A stretch of DNA of 64,000 bases from Volutella citrinella (lineage: Eukaryota > Ascomycota > Sordariomycetes > Hypocreales > Nectriaceae), in NCBI GenBank assembly GCA_034401135.1, contig JAWZSP010000001.1, positions 3,472,001-3,536,000 of the forward strand, given 5' to 3'. Made by a program: the position numbers and the translations under genes. Below the pieces are notes generated by a model. That model was given only the letters and a program-made list of their open reading frames with translations, was not told the origin of the DNA and ran no database searches. Numbering within the stretch: position 1 is the first letter of the stretch; every line of letters starts with the position of its first letter. Positions 47,425 through 58,400 of this stretch are shown in pieces.

Positions 47425-47930
47425 GGCTAACTTGTTACACTAATATTGCTACCTGGGCTTCATTTGATATCACATATATTGGGAACGGGTATTGACCTAT
47501 CCACGCTCTTCTGCATATATCTAGTTGTTCCGTTTAGTTCGCCTTTGACATGCTATGCCGACTCACTAGACCGCGCTTATGGCACTCGGACCTCGAGTCC
47601 CATCTATCTATATTCCTGCTCCAATGTTGCCTGGAGGGTGGCGGGTGTAGCAGGCCGATAGGCATCTGGGGCATGAATGCGCTAGCATCTTAGGACTGAG
47701 CGTTGTGTGAGGTTCACTTGGCAGGCATATTGCGGTGCGGTTCTGGGTCTCAATTCCTCTCATACTGCGCAAGATAGTCGAGCAAAGAAAGAAGAGGGAA
47801 AAAAAAGCACAGAATACTCAGTACACATACGCGCGCGTTGTTGTAGAAAGCAAAAGCAACCCTCAACTCATGAACTCATGAAACATCGCTCCAGATCATC
47901 CCGGCCCATGGACGATGACTTGCCGTTCGT
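47425..47930. other. Intergenic region between convergent atg33 and ankyrin gene
   Basis: Both flanking genes end here. The sequence is relatively AT-rich after 47440 and should contain both polyadenylation sites. No gene recognised. Confidence 0.5.
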
Positions 47931-50900
47931 CTAGTGATACTCCCCACAGTCAGAGCAATAATCCCCATCGTCGTCCTCATCATTATTCTGATCCGATTCG
48001 TCGTCGTCGTTCTTCTCCTCGTCCTTCTTCTTCTTCCAGGCCGTGCTTGTGCGTGTGTTCATCTGCTGGGTAGCAAAGTCGGTCGTCTTATCCTCGTCGT
48101 CCTTGTCTTTGTCCTCATCGCCAGCGTCCGAATCATCATCCCGCGCCTGGATGCTGAAGTAGCGCGACGCCGAGTACTTCTCTCCTAGTCGTCTAGCCAC
48201 GTCATTGGCCTCGTTGAGACTCACCAGGCGGCGCTTCTCCGGATTCTTCTTCAGCGCCGTCACACACAGGTCCCACATGAGCTGCTTCTTCGCAAGATCA
48301 GTCAACTTCTTGCCGTTGCTGTAGTCGTGCTTCTCGAGACCCATGGCGAGCTGGATCTTGGAGATGTCGCTCATCTCATAGTCGTCGCTCAAGCCAGCAG
48401 CGGCGAGCAGATCCTTGATTTCTTCAGGCGACTTGCCCTCAAGGTAGACGCTGGTTGCAAACGATTCTGCCGTCTGCCCGTCCATGTTCATTGCCTTGCT
48501 GTGCTGGTCAATGGATGGATCCTCACGCTTTGCAAAAATCTGAGCGAGAAGTCGATCATGTGCCACTTCGGCAGGAGTGCGGCCAACAGCGTTCTCTCGA
48601 TACAGCAGGCGAGGCTGGAATTGCACGAAAACGCGTGTCAGCGAGAGCATGTTCTGCATGATGGTGGTGTGGAGGCATGTGTCGCCGGCGCCATTGAGCA
48701 TCTCCAATTCCACGCCCTTGGAGTATTCCAGGAGAAGCTGTAGCACATCTACAGCATCCTTGTCTTTGTTGTAAGGGTGGTTTGGTTGGTTGTAGTAGCT
48801 GTACCGATACTTGTTGTAGGTCTCGGGCGGCACCGCGGATGCCTGCGAAACCCAAGCATGTAGTGGAGTAGTACCATTCTCATGGAGATTCTTGCGCTGT
48901 GAGAATAGGTGCGTGCGGAACTCAGGTTCGAGAAGATCAAGAAGCTCTCGCAGCTGGTGCGCTTTGGGGTTGTTTGAGACTGCAGCGTGGAGGATGTTCT
49001 CACCCTTCAGGTTGCGGACAGACTGATCAGCCTTCGCTTCAACCAGGATCTTGACAAACTCTACTCGACCAAGGCGACACGCAGCCATGAGGGGCGTATC
49101 TCCTTGCGAGTTCTTCTTCTCGAGTGCGCCAGGGCAGGCATCGATGAGGTACTCAAGCGTTTCGTTCGCGTTGTCGCTAGGGTCAGCCAAGACGGCACAA
49201 TGAATGACTAGGTCATCTATACAGGCAATTAGCCACTGGCAGATAGTCCCACCCAGATAGCAACAACTTACTGTCCGCCCCGAGCCATTTCGAGATGGCT
49301 CTGTCAAATCCGCTGGGGTTCTGGATGAGGTGCTTGAGTCGTGAATCATCCTTTGCAGTCTTGGACTTGCCAAACTCTCCGTAGAGCCTATGAGGGGCAT
49401 CTCCAAGGAAGAACTCGACACCTTCGACGTTGCCACCCAAAGCAGCATAAAGGAGAGGTGGTGTCTTCAATCCGGTGGCCCTGACCACCATATTACGACC
49501 CGCGGTCGCCCAATCCTTCCTGTAAAGAGTGTGAGTATAGGACCATCAATACCAATTCACGTTTGAGACATACCGCTTTTTACCATAAACCGTGAGGCCT
49601 TGATAGTATCTCGGCTTCTGCTTTATCTCAACGCCGCTCTTCTTGATGAGGTGGTCCAGAGGCATTCCAGCACCAGTCCGTTTGATAATGAGCCCCAGAA
49701 GCTGCGTCTTTCCCAGCCATACAGCATGTCGGAAATCATCCTCGGGGAAAACAAACCTGCCCGAAGGCTCCTGCTCCTCTTCCTCCTCATCATTCTCGAA
49801 CTTCTGGCTGGCGCAATGCTGCGCCATGTCCAAAAGGGTTTTCAGTCCGTTGGCGTCATCGGCCTCGAGAGTGCACCTGAAGAGGGAGTATTTGAAACCC
49901 TCGTAGACACCCTTTCCACTCTTGAAGACAATCTGCGGAACTCTGGAGCATAGGACCTCAAGAGGTTTCGTATGGGACTTGACCTGCATCGAGACCTCGC
50001 CGATGTTGTCAACGGTGAACGTCTTGTCCACCTTCTCTGCCACGATTCGAGGCTCGCTGCTCTCGGATTCATCATCATCATCATCCGAGTACTCGTCATC
50101 GTCGTCATTCTTCTGCTCCATCTTGAACCTGACCTTTTCCTTGTCTTTCGGAGACCATTGTGCCTTGACAATCTCAAGGATTGCGTGCGCAGCCTCCAGA
50201 TGGCCCCGAAGGAATGCGATTGAGAACGGTGTGTTGTCCATGCTGTCAGAAATAGAGACCTTCAATGGTGGCTGATCCTCTTCAGGACCCCAGACCTGGA
50301 GCGTCAATGACTTGATTTTCTCAATGTCACCTGCCCACGAAGCTTCCATCCTGCAAAACGTTAGTCAACCGGCCATGTATACTTGATCAAGTGTTCTTAC
50401 AGCTCGACGTATCCATCCCGCTTCTTCTCAGTCATATCAGTATCATTCTTGAAAGAGAACAAGAAGTCATAAGGCTTGGGTTCATTCTTCTCGTCGTTGT
50501 TGCGGTTAGAGTTGTTTCTCTCGTTCGTTTTGATATCGGGGCGGAGCTCTTCAAACGACTTGGCACCAGCTGCTACCAGCGCCTTTTCCAAAGCCAAGAA
50601 CCCGGCGACGGCATCCTCAATGGCCTTCTTCTTCTCGGCAACGCCCTTGCGCTCAGAAAGGCCCTTCAGCGCTTTCTCGTACCTCTTCTTCGATTCTTGA
50701 TGGGCCTTCTTCTTTTGAGAGATATCATGTGAAATAACCCAGTGAGAATAGGACCCATCAGTATAATCGTTGAGGAAGCTGTCGATTCCTGGGGCTTCGA
50801 CTGGTTCTTGCATGCCAAGCTTTTCACCGCTGTACTCGCCTAGCTTCTTCACAGTGGCCTGAACCATGTCCAATGCCGACTGCCCTTTGTTCCACGACCG

Positions 50901-53765
50901 CTGATACTCGTTGAATATCAAGCGTTCGGTCATGACAGTAAGCGAGTTGGCGTCTGCGCCTCGCTCAAGCAGAGCAATCGCCGCATCAGTATTGCCGGCG
51001 CGGATTGCGGTTATCAATGGCTGCTCCGCTGCCTCCTTGTACTTCCTTTGGTTCTGCTCCAAGGTGCCTAACCGCTCAGACATGGATGGGGAGACCTTAG
51101 CCGCCTTGAGCCAGGTATCAAAATCGATCTGCGCCTTGGCGCCGCCATTCAGCAACTTCAAGACCATGATTGGATCGCCGTGGTCGATGGCACTTTGGAT
51201 AGGCGCGATGGTCTTGGCGTCCCAGTATCCTCCGCCGACCACCAAATGGTTGATGGCTGACTTCACTCCGTTTTGGTCATTGTCCCACAGCGTGTCGACG
51301 AGATCAACTTGGCCAGATTCAATGTACCTGTGGAAAGCGGTGCAGCCATTAGCATCTGCTTGCGAGGATGTTGCGCCAAGCTTCAGAAGCATCTCTGCCA
51401 TTGCCTTTGCCTTGGGTCCGGGGAGTGTGAGTGCTAGGGTTAGGGTGAGAATGGCACCGGTTTCCGACGAGTTGCTGTTCAGGAACTTGACGGGAAGAAT
51501 CGAGTCCGCCCCATACTAAGAACTTGTTAGCAAAGCTTGGTGTGGACAGGTCAACGCTGTAACTTGCATCGCTCAAAGCCCGGACTGCCTCCTCATGCCC
51601 CTCTGCGATGGCGAGATGGAGGGGCGAGCAAGGCACATCCCATGCCAAAACATCGATCTGGTAGTAATCCGGTTCGTCTTCAGATTCAATGGGCACCAAG
51701 TCTTCATCCTTGTCATCGCCCTGCTTGACTTTGACAAAGGAGCCAGTTGCCATGGAAGTGGCGTCGACGTCAGTCATCTCATCGTCAATCAGCTCGCCAT
51801 CAGAATCATCGTCCTCGTCTTTTTCGTCCTCCGAGCCGTCAGACACCAGGTCATCACCCTCCTTATCTTTGGTGACTTTGGCCAGGAGGCCCTTGGCTGC
51901 CTTGCGGCGCGCGTCTTGCCGTTCTTCTTCGGCTTCCTCGTTCTCAATGCTCTTCTCCATCAGGATTTTGATGATCTCAACAGAGCCTCGCGAAGCAGCC
52001 AGATGCAATGCAGTTCTTCCATCTGCTAGTCTGGCTGTCAGCCGTGCACCATGGTCGACCAGGCACCGAACAACCTCCGGCGTTGAGGTTACTGCTGCAA
52101 GGTGCAGAGGGGATCTGCCGGTGTAGTCTCGCTTGTTAGGATCAGACCCTTCTTGGCTCAGCCAGTTTAGGACGTCATCAACATCACCGTCCACAATAGA
52201 TTGACAAAGGCGAGCAGTGTTCCCAACATAGGCCATATCTGTCCAATCCTGCTCGGTGAGGGGGTTGAAGGAACCGATCTGCTGCCTTCCGGGATCATCG
52301 ATGAGGAATGTGATCTTGCCCGAAATGTAAATCTCCTTCTCCTTCTCTGCGACCTCAATCTCCTCTTCGGTCACAGGCACAGGACAAGAGCCACAGCAGT
52401 CTTCAACGACGTCCTCGACCCGGCCAAAGAAGGCAGGGTGGCGGTGCAAGTAGACTTTTCGCTCCGCGGACTGATTCCATTCAGCGTTCAGAAGAAGATC
52501 GCGGGTATAGCACAGCTTTTCGATACGCTTGGCGTTGAAATGTTGCCCATACGGCACAGTGAAAGTGTGGTAGTTGCTGATGTCTTCTTCGGAGAGCCAG
52601 TCTGCAATCTCATCCTCATGGGAATCTTTGATGTTTCCAAAAAGAATGTTGTTGGCACGATGGACAGTGGGCCTCCCACGCTCCTCACGACGCTTGTTGA
52701 GATACGTCTCTCGGGCAGAAGTAGTGGGAAGCCGCTCAAGCACAAGAAGACGCGCAAGGCCAAGTGTTCTCTGGAAACTCCTCTCAAAGATGGTCGGATC
52801 AACTCGAGATCGGTCCAGTTCCGGCCAGTAGACTTCAAAATTGCGGTGGGAGTACTTGGACAGACGGTTTTCATATGATGGGCTTCGGCGGGTCAGATCG
52901 ATGTGATTGATCTGGGTAATGAAACTGCCCAAGGCCCTGGGCGTCACATAGACTTGCTGGCCGTCAAAAGCGCCACCAGCAGCGTCAATATCAAATCCAG
53001 TCAGGATCTCGCTGACAGACTTGTACACGCGCAAGACAATCTACATTGCAGTGTCAAAAAATTGCTGACAGACAAAACGATGGGACGACTCACCTGCACG
53101 TGGCGCACGGGGTACTGGCTGGCAATAGTCACCGCGTACTTGGTTCGGACGACAGTGACCTCGTTCAGGAGAGCATCCTTGATGGCTCGCTCAATCTGCT
53201 TGATCTTCTCAACGGCCTGGTCGTGGGTAAGGCCGTAAAGGAAGAGGTCCACGTCTGAAGCCGGGCAGAACTTTTCGTGATAGTACTCACGCAGCTTGCG
53301 CTTGGTGGTATTGAAGGCTTTGGGTACGGGCAGAAGACAATTGACAACCGAAGAGCCAGCAGCAACGACGTTGTTCCAGTCCAGGTCGACTAGCGAGGAC
53401 TCGGAAAAGACATTGAAGTTCTTCTGAAACTCAGCCATGTCGGCCACAGTGGCAGGCGAACCATGGGGACGCCGCTTGTCATCTGGTAGAGACATGATGT
53501 ACCTAGATTTCTGTTCCTCCGACTCTGTTTCGAGATTCCGAGCCCGGGTAGTAATCTTCTTGGTATCATCGGTGAAGAGGGGGAGGACGTTGAGGTAAGG
53601 GTCCTCCAAGATTGGATTCTGCCTGTCCTGGGCATAAACGGAGCGCAGGGAGGCCTCATATTGGCGATATGGCTCCATGATTTCAACAATGGGCTTGTCC
53701 GGGTTTTCGGCGATGTACTTCGCCAGCTCCTTGTGGGGAGCGGGAAGCTCGGGGAGGTCCGCCAT
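47931..53765 (-). CDS. Large ankyrin-repeat protein with nucleotidyltransferase-like motif
   Basis: Six exons on the minus strand: 53765-53094, 53040-51568, 51515-50401, 50350-49574, 49519-49272 and 49216-47931. They total 5571 nt and 1856 residues, with all phases consistent. Exon 1 (start MADLPELPAPHKELAKYI) carries AAGSSVVNCLLP near 133-144 and SDVDLFLYGLT near 169-179, which together resemble the G-S and D-x-D motifs of the nucleotidyltransferase fold; the spacing is longer than usual. Ankyrin repeats occur near 525-590 (GRSPLHLAAV, GRTALHLAAS), near 690-715 and through the C-terminal half, separated by long acidic stretches. The protein ends in an acidic tail with CSDCGEYH. Intron 2 needs a GC donor. 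Homologues exist in other filamentous fungi as uncharacterised ankyrin proteins. Enzyme activity is a guess from the motif. Divergent from the RecQ gene. Confidence 0.83.
51516..51567 (-). other. Probable 52-nt GC-AG intron in the ankyrin gene
   Basis: Read on the minus strand, the intron begins GCAAGTTACAGC and ends CTAACAAGTTCTTAG, with GCTAAC as branch site. Joined this way it gives LSD-YGADSILPVK in phase 0 and the long downstream frame continues. The next GT (at GTTACA) gives a phase that meets a stop within about 60 codons. The second GT (GTTGAC) keeps the frame but leaves only 40 nt, short for an intron. Confidence 0.72.
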
Positions 53766-55419
53766 GATTGCACTGGGGGAGAAGGTCGCGGGGTGTGGTG
53801 GTGGGTTCAATGTTTGGGGGTATAGCAAGAAGAGAAGGTATGTGGGAGGGTGAAGCGTGGGAACGTGAGGTGATGGTTGAGAGGGGGGCGGTTGAGGTGC
53901 TGAGGGCAGAAGGAAGGAGCCAGCTCGAGATATCTCGTGCTGGTTGTATATGAGATGAAATGCCGTTGCAGCACCAACAGAAGGAGATTGACGCCGAAGT
54001 GATGGAGCAATTTGTTACCAACGCCGGTGGGCTTGTAATCACGCAGAAGACGTCAGAGAGCTGGGGGCTGAGATTGGCTTTATACGCCTTCCGCTGCGAT
54101 GCGCGCCGGCCGTCGCTGAAGATGCAACTATCTTTCAGCTATGCTAAAGACATCCACTCTCGTGTTAGACTATCACTCCATCGCCCTAGCTTGCTTCCAC
54201 GCGGGGTGGTACCATGACACAGTCGGTACTAGTGGAGATCGGCGGACCTTACAGGGGACGATGTTGCCTAATCGCAACATGGAAAGAGCCGAAGGCCCCT
54301 GTGACAAGCTGTTGCAGGGGCGCTCTGACCCCACCACCCCGCTGGTGCCTGGCAGCTGAGGCGCAAGAAGTGGCAGCAGCCCATCCATCGGACTTTGTGT
54401 TCTCAACTTCTCACGGGCGATGCTGGTGGTGACGCTGGGACATCGTGAACTTCACGTTCACGCTCACGATGCTCAATTCAACCCTCCATAAAACATTGGA
54501 TCCTGCGAAGTTTTCTTAGGCAGACACGGCAAGCCAGAGCCCCTTGCCCTCCTGGTGGCCACTGACTAGCTCCCCTGACCCCTCAATCCTGACCGCCCTC
54601 CCTTACGGTGCAGCCCATGGCAGTGGTCCAGGCTCAGCGGCACTGTTTCCGCCATCACAAACAACGCAACTCAGCTGCCGAGACGGGCCCATGGGCCATG
54701 GATGCCCCCATACCATGTGCGGGTCGGCAGGCAAGCCACCCCCTTCCATCGTCCAACAGTTGCAAGTAGCCAAGAAATCTCAATTTGGATGAGGGAAAGT
54801 GATATGTCCGTTTTCACGACGTCGCCGGTTTGTGATTTGTGGCGCGTGGGTTTGGACGAAGGCTAATCCAACGGCGAGAGTCGGTTTCATTGCTCACAAG
54901 CACTAAAATGCCGACTGTTTGCAGATAAATAAATACACGATTGTCCTTTATATTTGCAATGAGAGGAAACATGACACTCCTTCCTACCAGCTTGGTGGTT
55001 GACATTTACCTTATGAGAAAGCGCAACAAGACAACACACCTATCCCATGAGCTAGATTAGAAAGTATGAGAAACCAATGTACTCAACATGGTGGAGGTTA
55101 GCTACGCATTGTAGGTCTAATACCCAAGCAACAGAGCCAACAAACAATTCCATGGTGGACGAGATGAAGTCCAGGTTAGCACTGAAACTAAGCGTTGGTC
55201 CTGCGACCTGTGGAGCTGCCAGTGCTAATTACATCACGTGCACACGCATCTGCTGACTAACCGACGCGTTACACGGTCGTGAATCAATGCCTGCCTTCGA
55301 TTGTGACGACAAAAGGACCAAGTTGGTGTTCAAGACCTTGCTGGATACGCATCACAAAACGCCCTGATGGTCACATGGATAATACTTGACAGACAAAACG
55401 GAAGTTTTGTGTCGGCTTC
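53766..55419. promoter_or_regulatory. Shared divergent upstream region of ankyrin and RecQ genes
   Basis: A 1.65-kb interval between two genes starting in opposite directions. No coding sequence recognised. It contains nested CACG/CGTG inverted repeats at 54442-54472 (listed separately), a GGCCCATGGGCC palindrome near 54686-54697 and a CACGTG core near 55236-55241, about 180 bases before the RecQ ATG. The A/T-rich stretch from 54890 to 55110 is unusual for the window. Confidence 0.5.
54442..54472. repeat. Nested inverted repeats built from CACG/CGTG
   Basis: CATCGTGA at 54442-54449 pairs with TCACGATG at 54465-54472. Inside them, CGTGAAC at 54445-54451 pairs with GTTCACG at 54457-54463, so two competing stems are possible. 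The same bases also read as three near-tandem hexamers, TTCACG, TTCACG, CTCACG. It could be a cluster of protein sites or a hairpin. Confidence 0.5.
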
Positions 55420-58400
55420 ATGACCCGGAACAACCTTGCAGAGCATTTGCCCTGGCTGCTGAACAATCCAGATCTACCGAAGCCTTGTACACCCGCACTG
55501 CCAGCTGCTGCTGACGGTTCGCAGTCGAGAACCTCACAGCCTGATACTCCAGAACCCAACACGCCTAAGCCTTCAGAATCCAGGGCTGATACCAACTTTG
55601 GAACAATCCCCGATCATCGACCCTTGCATATTGCCAATGGATCGTTCAAGTCGAGAGCGCCTTCTACGGATTGCAACGAGCTTGCTCTAGCTGAAGATAA
55701 CATGGCACGGCTGACCTCTAGCACGAGGCTAAAGAAACCTTCTCTCGTGTCGAGACAGCAATCCCAGCTCCTGACTCCGGCATCTACGACGGGAATCAGG
55801 TTCAACCAGGATGTTCCGAGTGTGGACTCGCATGGTGAGAATGTAGTCTCTCAAAAAACTGGACACTCATTAACTTCGATAGCCACTCGAACCGTCCCGA
55901 AAAGCAGCCATGCAGTCTCTACGTCTTTGGAAAACGAGACCTCGACCCGTACGATTCGTCACTCGAGTATCAGTCTCCCCGATATCGACGACGATGACCT
56001 GGAATGCATGGATCTCACGAGACCCTTGGTTGCGGTTGATCCCCTCACCTCGAAGACTTACGACGAGGGCTACGAAGAAGAGGGCTTACCTTTGCCGGGA
56101 ATTTTGTCGAGCGTATCCAAAAGGAAAAGAAACGATATAAGCAAAGACGATTTCAGCGACATTGGCGATTTCCCTGATGTCTACGAATTACTGGGGACTG
56201 ACCCCCCGGCTCCAAGCCCGACCAGGGGCTCTGCCTCCCGCCAAAAACGCAGCAACCGCAGCGTTCGGACGCCTCGAGGCCATACACGCCCACCAATCTT
56301 GATAGAAGAGGACCCTGAAGGTCTAGTCCCAGGCGAAAATGCCCCACACGAGCCATCGTCGCCTTCCGCGCGGACCTTCGAACGGCAAACGCGACACTTG
56401 CCACAGCCGGTGCCCCTGGTTCAAAAACCCGGGAACATGCTCAAGGATGGCGATGAATTGAGTGACGATGGGGGTAAAACCAACAGCCCCCCCGCAGTGG
56501 AACCTATTAGCCAGACGACGACGGGGCACATGCAGGGCATTGACAACGAGGATATGATCATACCCGACTCAGACGACGAGTTCCTGACACCACCATCTCG
56601 CACTAGCCCGGCCTTGCAGAGAGAGAGACAGCCAGCTGGACCAGACATGAAATTGGCTGCTGGCAAGACATTATTTGGCACTCCACAAGCGTCTGTTTTC
56701 GAGGCGCCCTCTTCGGGTCTCCAGGATGCTATTCATCAAGCGGGCCAATCGCTGCCCAAACTGGACTCTGGAGCCTCGACAATGGAGGACATCAAATCCA
56801 GTAATACTTCGATAGGCCACCGGCCACCGATCTCCCCCAGCCAAGCCCCCAAAATCCTGGCAGCCTTCTGTTCCGAAGTGCTGTCTTTGTCAAAGATGGA
56901 GCGGCGGGTTAAGAATCTTATCCAGCAGAATGACAAGGATTTCATGCAGGCGATCAACGAACGATGGCCCAAAGAGAAGCGAAACCGCATCAAGCTGGAC
57001 AAGGAACGTCTCCTGCGGCAGCAGAGGGCTGTCAATGAGTTGGCACCCCGAATAGACTCTTATCGGTCCATGTGCCAAGAACGCGAAGTTCTCGCTCAGA
57101 GGGTTGCAAATGCTTATAGAAATGGCATTGATACCGACGAGGACGAGGCTCTGTTGGATCAACTGACAGAAAAGATCCAATTTACGGAAGATTCTTTGTT
57201 GCTGACGCTTCAGGATGCTGGTTTGGACACACTGGTAACCGAGGCCAACAGTCAGGCACAAACGGCGGGTGTTGTTATGGGAACCCAACCCGCATTTCAC
57301 AGTAATGTCAACATGTCGATTACTTCTTGGGAAACAGTTCCGGCGTCTGAGACGGGAACGCAGGTGGTTCGCCAGACACAGCTTCCCGAGCAAATGGAAA
57401 GAAGACCGTGGCAAGATGACCGAACGGCTGTGGTCGTGGAGGATGATGATTCTTTTTCACAGCCGTTCCCCAGGAGCTCGACAAGACCTCTGAGCAATGG
57501 AACCACACAGCAAGCTAGACGCCCGCTTGCAATGGACTTTGGTCACCTCGATGCCGATGACGGACTTTGGATTGACGAGAGCGAGTTTCCCGAACCCGAA
57601 GAGCAGTTTGTCCGTCCCAGGCAACGCGGCAATGCGAATGCCTCGGCTCTTCCCGAAGGTTACAGGAAACTCACACAGGGAACCCGGGTGACTCGTACTG
57701 GTGACGATTTTAGTGAATTCAGCGATGACGAGGACATGCTCGCTTTTGCCCAGGATTTTGAGACTCGTCAGTCCCTAGAGGGAAACCAACAAGTCCGGAA
57801 GGCAACCTTGGAGGCCACGGGGAACGCTGCCAACACGGCCAAGCCAAGAGCGGCGTCCAGAAACCCGTCCAACTCAGCGACACCGGAGGCTAGAATCCCC
57901 CCTGAACTCCTGCGGTACCTGTGGTCCCCCGAGGTCCAGAGGGTTTTGAAGGACAGGTTTCGAATGAGGAGCTTTCGCCATAATCAACTCGAGGCCATCA
58001 ATGCAACACTTGCCGGCGAAGATGCCTTTGTGCTTATGCCCACAGGCGGTGGCAAGTCCCTGTGTTACCAGCTACCTGCGGTAGTCAAGTCTGGCAAGAC
58101 GCGAGGCGTCACTATGGTTGTGTCTCCCTTGCTCAGTCTCATGCAAGACCAGGTCGATCATATGAAGGCGCTGGGAATCCAGGCTGTAGCCTTCAATGGC
58201 GATTGTGCTCCCGAAATCAAGAAACAGATCATGAGTACATTTAACGAAAGAAGTCCGGAACATTTTATTCAACTTCTCTACGTCACCCCCGAGATGGTCA
58301 GCAAGAATGTGGCATTCGGCAATGGCATGCAGACCTTGTATCAAAAAGGAAAGCTTGCTCGGCTTGTCATTGACGAAGCACATTGTGTCAGCCAATGGGG

